10,681 nt of DNA. It comes from Planctomycetaceae bacterium UBA6163. GTDB lineage: Bacteria > Planctomycetota > Planctomycetia > Pirellulales > Pirellulaceae. Of the stretch, positions 6,481 to 10,681 are shown in pieces. The stretch's first letter is position 1. Every line of letters starts with the position of its first letter. The notes under the pieces are model-generated. The model saw only the letters and a program-made list of their open reading frames with translations. It made no database searches and was not told the DNA's origin. Where the stretch lies: positions 663 through 11,343 of the forward strand of contig DIUH01000232.1 of NCBI GenBank assembly GCA_002428205.1. Direction: 5' to 3'. A program made the translations under genes and the position numbers.

Positions 6481-7428
6481 ATGATCACGCTGTCCGGATT
6501 TGGGAAAGACTACGGCAATTTTACCGCTGTTCAGTCGCTCGACTTGCATATCGCTGCTGGCGAGACGTTTGGGTTCATCGGCCCCAACGGTGCGGGCAAA
6601 AGCACCACGATTCGGTTTTTGGCAACGCTGCTAAGGCCGACGCGTGGCCGTGGCGAAGTCGCCGGTTGCGACGTCGTCGGTGATCCGATCGGCGTCCGCA
6701 GGGCGATCGGTTACATGCCCGACAATTTCGGCGTGTACGACGGCATGCGGGTGTGGGAGTTTCTCGATTTTTTCGCCGTTGCGTATCGAATCGGTCGCAC
6801 ACAGCGGAAACAGATCATTGCCAACGTTTTGGAACTGCTCGACTTGATGCACAAGCGAGACGATTTCGTCAACGGTTTGTCGCGAGGCATGAAACAGCGA
6901 CTTTGTCTCGCCAAAACGCTGGTCCACGACCCACCGGTGCTGATCCTGGACGAACCGGCCAGCGGGCTCGACCCGCGAGCTCGTGTCGAAGTCAAGGCGC
7001 TGTTGAAAGAGCTGAGGAAAATGGGGAAGACGATCTTGATCAGCAGCCACATTTTGACCGAGTTGGCCGACTGCTGCACTTCGATCGGAATCATCGAACG
7101 AGGGCAATTATTGATGCACGGTCCGATCGACCAAGTGCACCGCCAAATGCGACGAAACCGAATGGTCGAAATCGAGTTCATCTCCGGTGCCGAAGCCGGG
7201 CTGTCGATCCTGCGTTCCCAAGACTCGCTCCGTTCGCTTGACCTTAAGCCAGGATCGTCCGACGACACTTCTCAAGGCGTGATCGCGGAACTGGAAACGG
7301 ACGACGAAGGGCTGGCGCAGTTGATGGAAAAACTGGTGCGTGAAGGGGTTCGTATGCGAAAGTTCAATGACAAAGAACCGACACTGGAAGATATCTTTAT
7401 GACCGTGACGAAGGGTTTAGTGACATAA
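6481..7428 (+). CDS. ABC transporter ATP-binding protein, ABC-2/CcmA type
   Basis: A 315-residue ATPase that would energise an ABC-2-type membrane permease on the cytoplasmic face. Motifs in order: Walker A GPNGAGKST (34-42), the Q-loop region IGYMPDNFGVYDGMRV (76-91), signature LSRGMKQR (133-140), Walker B VLILDEP (153-159), D-loop SGLD (161-164) and switch His in ISSHIL (187-192). The usual Q-loop Gln is Asp81 here; MPDxFG is a variant I associate with planctomycete members of this group. After the nucleotide-binding domain there is a C-terminal extension (about 220-315) ending in TLEDIFMTVTKG, typical of ABC-2 ATPases. The start is ATG 6481; no Shine-Dalgarno is visible. No permease gene is in the window: the following gene is DUF2238. 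The substrate is unknown. Confidence 0.95.
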   Translation: MITLSGFGKDYGNFTAVQSLDLHIAAGETFGFIGPNGAGKSTTIRFLATLLRPTRGRGEVAGCDVVGDPIGVRRAIGYMPDNFGVYDGMRVWEFLDFFAVAYRIGRTQRKQIIANVLELLDLMHKRDDFVNGLSRGMKQRLCLAKTLVHDPPVLILDEPASGLDPRARVEVKALLKELRKMGKTILISSHILTELADCCTSIGIIERGQLLMHGPIDQVHRQMRRNRMVEIEFISGAEAGLSILRSQDSLRSLDLKPGSSDDTSQGVIAELETDDEGLAQLMEKLVREGVRMRKFNDKEPTLEDIFMTVTKGLVT

Positions 7429-7437
7429 AGACTTTGC

Positions 7438-7449
7438 AGGAAATAAGTG
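7438..7449 (+). promoter_or_regulatory. Ribosome site and GTG out of frame with the DUF2238 gene
   Basis: AGGAAA (7438-7443) lies properly spaced before GTG 7447. This is a better initiation signal than anything ahead of the TTG at 7475, yet the GTG frame differs from the DUF2238 frame by one base. See the finding on a possible indel in the TTTT run at 7473-7476. Confidence 0.5.
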
Positions 7450-7474
7450 TCCGATCCCAAGCAAGAGCGACGTT

Positions 7475-8092
7475 TTGAAATCTCAATTTATCCTCATCGG
7501 TTTGCTGCTTGTCACCGTTCCCCTTTCGTTTATCGGGGCGCCTTATCCGCAAGAATTGTTCTTGCAACATACCGCAACGGTGTTTGGGCTCGCTTGCTTG
7601 GCCGCGGCTGTCATATTCGCTAGCGCCACCAAACTGTCATTCGCGTGCGTCTGGATATTCCTTGCACTGCACATCATCGGTGCGAGGTGGATCTATTCTT
7701 ATGTCCCTTATGATGACGTTGCCAAGTATTTGACCGGCACCAGCGTGTCCGAGGCTTTCGGTTGGCAACGAAATCATTACGATCGATTGGTTCATTTTGC
7801 ATCGGGCGTATTGGGCGTGCCGCCAGCGTCGGAGTTGTTGCAAAAGTACGCGAACATGCGCCCGCTCGGTGCCGCCGTCATGGGCATCGCCTGCGTCATG
7901 ACCATTGGTGCGCTATATGAGATTTTTGAATGGCAGATCGCGGTGCGCTTAGCTCCGGCGCAGGCCGAGGCTTATAACGGCCAACAGGGTGACGTGTGGG
8001 ATCCACAAAAAGACATGCTCTTTGCATGGTTGGGATCAATGGTCTCCGCCGCGCTCTTATTCCGCTGGTCACCGGTCGCTGAAGTTCGTTGA
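7475..8092 (+). CDS. DUF2238 (YjdF-like) integral membrane protein
   Basis: A 205-residue polytopic inner-membrane protein matching DUF2238, the family of E. coli YjdF. Conserved marks: LHIIGARWIYSYVPYDD (65-81), GWQRNHYDRLVHFASG (96-111), ALYEIFEWQI (146-155) and the C-terminal QQGDVWDPQKDMLFAWLG (170-187). Charged residues buried in or near membrane segments (His66, Arg71, His101, Asp103, His107, Glu149, Glu152, Asp173, Asp176, Asp180) hint at metal or proton chemistry, but no function is known for the family. About six hydrophobic segments are visible (near 4-20, 33-50, 55-71, 105-117, 131-150, 181-196). The called start is TTG 7475, the only possible initiator near the N-terminus in this frame; a better-looking GTG at 7447 is out of frame by one base. 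It follows the ABC gene by 46 bp and could share its transcript. It ends 22 bp from the convergent ATPase gene. Confidence 0.9.
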   Translation: MKSQFILIGLLLVTVPLSFIGAPYPQELFLQHTATVFGLACLAAAVIFASATKLSFACVWIFLALHIIGARWIYSYVPYDDVAKYLTGTSVSEAFGWQRNHYDRLVHFASGVLGVPPASELLQKYANMRPLGAAVMGIACVMTIGALYEIFEWQIAVRLAPAQAEAYNGQQGDVWDPQKDMLFAWLGSMVSAALLFRWSPVAEVR

Positions 8093-8114
8093 TAAAGCTT
8101 GGTTCGCCACTCGT

Positions 8115-8873
8115 TTAGTCTTCAGCACCCGGTGCGGCCAAATGTCGCCAATACATTCTCGGATTGTTGAGCAAATCGCGGGTAATTTGAAAGTGTGTTG
8201 TATCTTCAAGGGCAATCCGTTGCAGTTGTCCATCGTCAAATGAAATGATCGTAGCACCAGGGAATGTAAGCAAAATCGGCGAGTGCGTTGCGACAAAGAA
8301 CTGTGATTTTCCGGTCCGCACCAAGCTGTGCATCAGCGCAAGAAGTGACAACTGCCGCTGTGGGGAAAGTGCCGATTCGGGTTCGTCCATCAGCAGCAGC
8401 CCATCGTCAAACCGATTCCGCATGACGGACAGGAACGCTTCGCCATGAGACATTTCGTGCAGCGAGCGGCCTCCATATCGCATATACGGGTCGCCAAGAA
8501 AATCCGGATCATTTCGTCGTTGTTCCAGCAGCGATGCAAAATGCGCCTGGGTTTCTGCACGAAAAAAGTATCGATCCTTCGGCTGTTTGATGAAGGCAAG
8601 CCGGATTGCACCAGCAAGTTGACTGCGCTCGGCGAAAGCGTGGTTGGCGCCAGATTCGTTCATGCCGCCACCAGCAATTGGCAGGCGAGCCAATACAGCC
8701 ATTGCCTCAAGTAGTGTTGACTTCCCAGAACCATTCTCGCCGACAAAAAATGTAACAGGCGAATCAAATTCCAAATGCAGGTTGCGAATGAAGGCAAGAT
8801 TGCCAGGAAACGAATCCGGGTCGAGCGGAGAATCCTCATTGAGCGTCACGTATGCGACGTAAGGAACTGACAT
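8115..8873 (-). CDS. AAA/ABC-like predicted ATPase (COG3910 type)
   Basis: A 252-residue soluble P-loop ATPase with the SMC/ABC-like arrangement of AAA_21/AAA_15-type proteins and best fitting COG3910. Motifs: Walker A GENGSGKST (45-53), a signature-like segment LHEMSHGEAFLSV (138-150), Walker B LLLMDEPESAL (159-169), D-loop SALS, and the switch His in ATHSPILL (195-202). The insertion between Walker A and the signature is short (about 85 residues), so there is no long coiled coil, and there is no C-terminal TOPRIM or nuclease domain. It therefore differs from OLD or Septu-type ATPases, and no effector gene lies beside it; a defence role is not supported here. ATG 8873 has only a weak GGAA upstream. 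The gene stands alone: convergent with DUF2238 on one side and with a 589-bp non-coding stretch on the other. Confidence 0.92.
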   Translation of the reverse strand: MSVPYVAYVTLNEDSPLDPDSFPGNLAFIRNLHLEFDSPVTFFVGENGSGKSTLLEAMAVLARLPIAGGGMNESGANHAFAERSQLAGAIRLAFIKQPKDRYFFRAETQAHFASLLEQRRNDPDFLGDPYMRYGGRSLHEMSHGEAFLSVMRNRFDDGLLLMDEPESALSPQRQLSLLALMHSLVRTGKSQFFVATHSPILLTFPGATIISFDDGQLQRIALEDTTHFQITRDLLNNPRMYWRHLAAPGAED

Positions 8874-9291
8874 GCGTTTCCGTCATTTATTGAAGGTAGT
8901 TCTTTGGGTGTTGGAGCCTATGAGAGCACGTCGGGATCGTTGCGATTGATCACGATGAAAGCCAGCATAGACGAGAAGGAAACGGCGATCCATACGTAGT
9001 CTGTTCATCCACCTTAAAGCGAAGGCATGAGACTGGACCGTCAAAAGGTTGGTATTGACATGCTCGTTGAGCAGCAGTGCGACCGCATTGCGGGTCAATG
9101 CAATCGCCTTCCTGGCAGTAGTGAAGTGATTGAGTCGCCGATCGGCAAAGGGAAGCGTCTGACGGGGACATCAGAGCACAATAACAACTTGACGGGCGAC
9201 ATCCTTTGGTTGGACACGAGTGCAGCCAACCTGAGTGCATTGACGCTTTGGGAAACGCTGAATTGTCGCCGCCTATCCGAGACAATTGCCC

Positions 9292-9312
9292 CCCACGAGC
9301 TCGTCTCGTGGG
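9292..9312. repeat. Hairpin 1: perfect 8-bp inverted repeat
   Basis: CCCACGAG (9292-9299) and CTCGTGGG (9305-9312) are perfect inverted copies around a 5-base loop. It is the first of three hairpins in 91 bp. Confidence 0.85.
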
Positions 9313-9317
9313 TGAAA

Positions 9318-9354
9318 GAGGTTCGCAAGCTAGCCCCTCTAGCATGCCAACCTC
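9318..9354. repeat. Hairpin 2: 16-bp inverted repeat with two mismatches
   Basis: Arms 9318-9333 and 9339-9354 pair at 14 of 16 positions around a 5-base loop (CCCCT). The inner five pairs (GCTAG/CTAGC) are perfect, as are the outer six (GAGGTT/AACCTC). This is the longest stem of the group. Confidence 0.85.
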
Positions 9355-9357
9355 GGC

Positions 9358-9382
9358 CTCCTGCCAGGCAAACTGGCAGGGG
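9358..9382. repeat. Hairpin 3: 10-bp stem with one wobble pair
   Basis: CCTGCCAG (9360-9367) and CTGGCAGG (9373-9380) are perfect inverted copies around the 5-base loop GCAAA; one T-G wobble and one C-G pair extend the stem to 9358/9382. It lies 80 bp downstream of the DUF1559 stop on the minus strand and could end that transcript, but no T-tract follows. Confidence 0.85.
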
Positions 9383-9462
9383 AGCAATGAGTGAGAACAT
9401 TTGCGATCGATATAAGTCGACAGGATATCAGAGGATTGGTCAAACATGCCCAGAAAGACGCT

Positions 9463-10641
9463 CTACAATCCGTCTCTCTGCAAAACGTACTCACGTAACG
9501 GAACATCGCTGCTCTTGCCACGCGGAGTCATGTAGGCTTGATAAACTCGGTAGTCGATATCATTGGTGACAAACCTGGTTGAACCATCGGCGAAACCAAC
9601 GTTTACACCTGATACATGTGCCGAAGATGGGCGAGCAAGTGAGGCCGCGTTTGCTGGGTTCATCCTACTCGTAAAAATATCTTCGCTCCCCAACGCACCA
9701 TTTATGCGGTGTGTCGGTGTCACCGCCGGCGCACCGTTGAATCGGTTTGGGTCTTCATAGTGCCAAACGAAACCGTGAACAAACCTGCTCTCCAGCGGGT
9801 ACAGGAGATTGGTAAGTCTTGCTTGCGAATCAATCCTACTGACCATTATATGTATCCACGGAAGGGCTTGTAGATTTTCAGAGAAGAGTGCAGTATTCCC
9901 TAAACCGTCTTTTAAATCATCAGCACGGACCGAATCGCCTGCGGGAGTCGGATATGGATTTAGAGCCGGTGGTTCGGCATACTTGTTGTTAAAAACACCG
10001 TTCGCTCGACTCATCGACCGGTCCAAATTGATTGCGACAGTTGCCCCTCCGCCGTTAGGCGAATTAGCTTGGCTTCGCTGCACAACTGTCGTGCCATTCA
10101 AGTGGTGCATTCCGTTATTGCACACATAGCTGTTCCTCGCGTAGTCAGTTTCGAGGGTAGTTGAACTTGGACACTGCAACATCGGCAAATTGGGAGCCGC
10201 ATTCCGCGTGAAGCCTAACGACGATACAACCGGATACTTGTCTTCGGTCCAAAACTCGTAGGTTGGCTGCGCATCCAAATACGGCAACAAGCTGACGACC
10301 CAACTACCTAATTTACGGTGCGGCGAGAACGTTTCTGGATCGCACATCCCGGACGGCACCGGCGTGTCCGGAACGCTCGGATCCCCCGTCCCATTGAACG
10401 TTCCATAACTCTCCAGCCATCCTGGGTATCGTTTCTTTGCCATTTCGTACTCAATGGCACCCTTAGCGAGGTTGTTGATCTGCGTCGCACACTGGGTTCG
10501 TCGCGCCGTTTCACGGGCCGCATTCACAGCCGGTATCAACAATCCCATCAAGATGCCGATGATCGTGATCACGACCAACAACTCCACCAATGTAAACCCG
10601 CGGCGGCGTGATGCCTTTCCGATTGCCAATAGAAAAGTCAT
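9463..10641 (-). CDS. DUF1559 domain protein with canonical prepilin-type N-terminus
   Basis: A 392-residue protein from ATG 10641; the frame also offers a TTG four codons upstream, directly after an in-frame stop, but ATG is preferred. Residues 12-37 hold a textbook type IV prepilin signal, RRRG|FTLVELLVVITIIGIL: Gly15 at -1, Phe16 at +1 and Glu20 at +5, so a PilD-like peptidase should cut and methylate it. The DUF1559 body follows: ETARRTQCATQINNLAKGAIEYE (44-66), GSWVVSLLPYLDAQPTYEFW, LQCPSS, NSYVCNNGMHHLNG, and the C-terminal H-X9-DG motif (H342 to D352-G353) in SAHVSGVNVGFADGSTRFV. Such proteins are massively expanded in Planctomycetes and are thought to form pseudopilus-like or surface structures; the specific role is unknown. 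It shares most of its conserved blocks with the protein at 4954-6087. No Shine-Dalgarno is seen. Confidence 0.95.
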   Translation of the reverse strand: MTFLLAIGKASRRRGFTLVELLVVITIIGILMGLLIPAVNAARETARRTQCATQINNLAKGAIEYEMAKKRYPGWLESYGTFNGTGDPSVPDTPVPSGMCDPETFSPHRKLGSWVVSLLPYLDAQPTYEFWTEDKYPVVSSLGFTRNAAPNLPMLQCPSSTTLETDYARNSYVCNNGMHHLNGTTVVQRSQANSPNGGGATVAINLDRSMSRANGVFNNKYAEPPALNPYPTPAGDSVRADDLKDGLGNTALFSENLQALPWIHIMVSRIDSQARLTNLLYPLESRFVHGFVWHYEDPNRFNGAPAVTPTHRINGALGSEDIFTSRMNPANAASLARPSSAHVSGVNVGFADGSTRFVTNDIDYRVYQAYMTPRGKSSDVPLREYVLQRDGL

Positions 10642-10681
10642 GCGAATGTCCAATCATTTGCGAGATCAACGAACGCTATCA

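Larger units (their letters stand above)
8874..9462. other. Non-coding stretch with hairpins and a possible gene relic
   Basis: These 589 bp lie between the stop of the right DUF1559 gene and the start of the ATPase gene, both on the minus strand. Open frames on both strands cross it (minus 8950-9447 and 8883-9098, plus 9027-9569) but encode Cys/Ser/Arg-rich proteins with no recognisable domain, and the plus one runs antisense into the DUF1559 gene. Perfect short inverted repeats are at 9085-9101 (GCATTG, 5-base loop, CAATGC) and 9261-9287 (AATTGTC, 13-base loop, GACAATT), followed by the three-hairpin element at 9292-9382. A 28-codon minus-strand frame at 8918-9004 looks like the end of a membrane protein. 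The promoter of the ATPase gene should lie in the left part, but I could not identify it. Confidence 0.65.

Noticed and set aside
6118..6549. Minus-strand 143-codon frame
   Set aside because: Crosses the tandem repeat and the start of the ABC gene; composition and lack of any motif suggest a chance frame.
8093..8114. Bidirectional terminator between the convergent DUF2238 and ATPase genes
   Set aside because: The 22-bp gap has no inverted repeat.
9085..9382. CRISPR array, integron attC or tRNA
   Set aside because: The inverted repeats differ in sequence and spacing, no repeated unit with spacers exists, no attC core sites and no cloverleaf were seen.
8950..9447. Minus-strand 165-codon frame
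   Set aside because: Cys/Ser-rich, no domain, follows the palindromes; a competing frame in the same place has the more protein-like end at 8918-9004.
9027..9569. Plus-strand 180-codon frame
   Set aside because: Runs 107 bp antisense into the DUF1559 gene, covers the hairpins, and the protein is Cys/Arg-rich with no domain; the frame is probably chance.

Overview
The window looks like chromosomal DNA from a planctomycete, most likely a Pirellulaceae/Rhodopirellula-type organism. Four things point there: two DUF1559 proteins with the H-X9-DG motif, an N-terminal PVC-type membrane-bound dehydrogenase domain (TIGR02604 type), an ECF sigma factor of the Rhodopirellula/Verrucomicrobium type coupled to a FecR-like anti-sigma protein, and an intergenic palindrome of the 'GGCTTCCAGCCTG' kind. 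Most genes lack a clear Shine-Dalgarno sequence, which is also usual in this phylum. The assignment comes from protein families only; no database was searched.

Layout. 1-1301 (minus): 5' part of an exported PVC-type dehydrogenase that runs off the left edge; it has no ORF closed inside the window but is open throughout. 1499-1726 (plus): a small VF530/DUF2132 protein. 1749-2603 (minus): a probable outer-membrane beta-barrel protein. 2687-2745: an imperfect palindrome. 2763-3716 and 3713-4231 (minus): FecR-like transmembrane protein and ECF sigma factor, overlapping by ATGA. 4319-4741 (minus): an unrecognised 140-residue protein. 4954-6087 (minus): a DUF1559 protein without the usual prepilin motif. 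6088-6480: non-coding, with a 17-bp tandem repeat. 6481-7428 (plus): ABC ATPase of the ABC-2/CcmA type. 7475-8092 (plus): DUF2238/YjdF-like membrane protein with a doubtful start. 8115-8873 (minus): a lone AAA/ABC-like ATPase. 8874-9462: non-coding, with a run of hairpins. 9463-10641 (minus): canonical prepilin-like DUF1559 protein.

How the genes may work together. The sigma/anti-sigma pair is the clearest functional unit: a membrane-anchored FecR-like protein with a periplasmic domain would control the sigma factor, and the next gene in the same direction encodes a probable outer-membrane protein, which recalls a FecI-FecR-FecA order (inference). The ABC ATPase lacks a permease gene in the window; its follower is DUF2238, not an ABC-2 permease. 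The two DUF1559 proteins are clear paralogues, about 3.4 kb apart. No CRISPR array, rRNA, tRNA, integrase or transposase was seen. I did not find a convincing new multi-gene system; the most unusual items are the three-hairpin element at 9292-9382, the possible one-base frameshift at the DUF2238 start, and the sigma/anti-sigma/barrel cluster.
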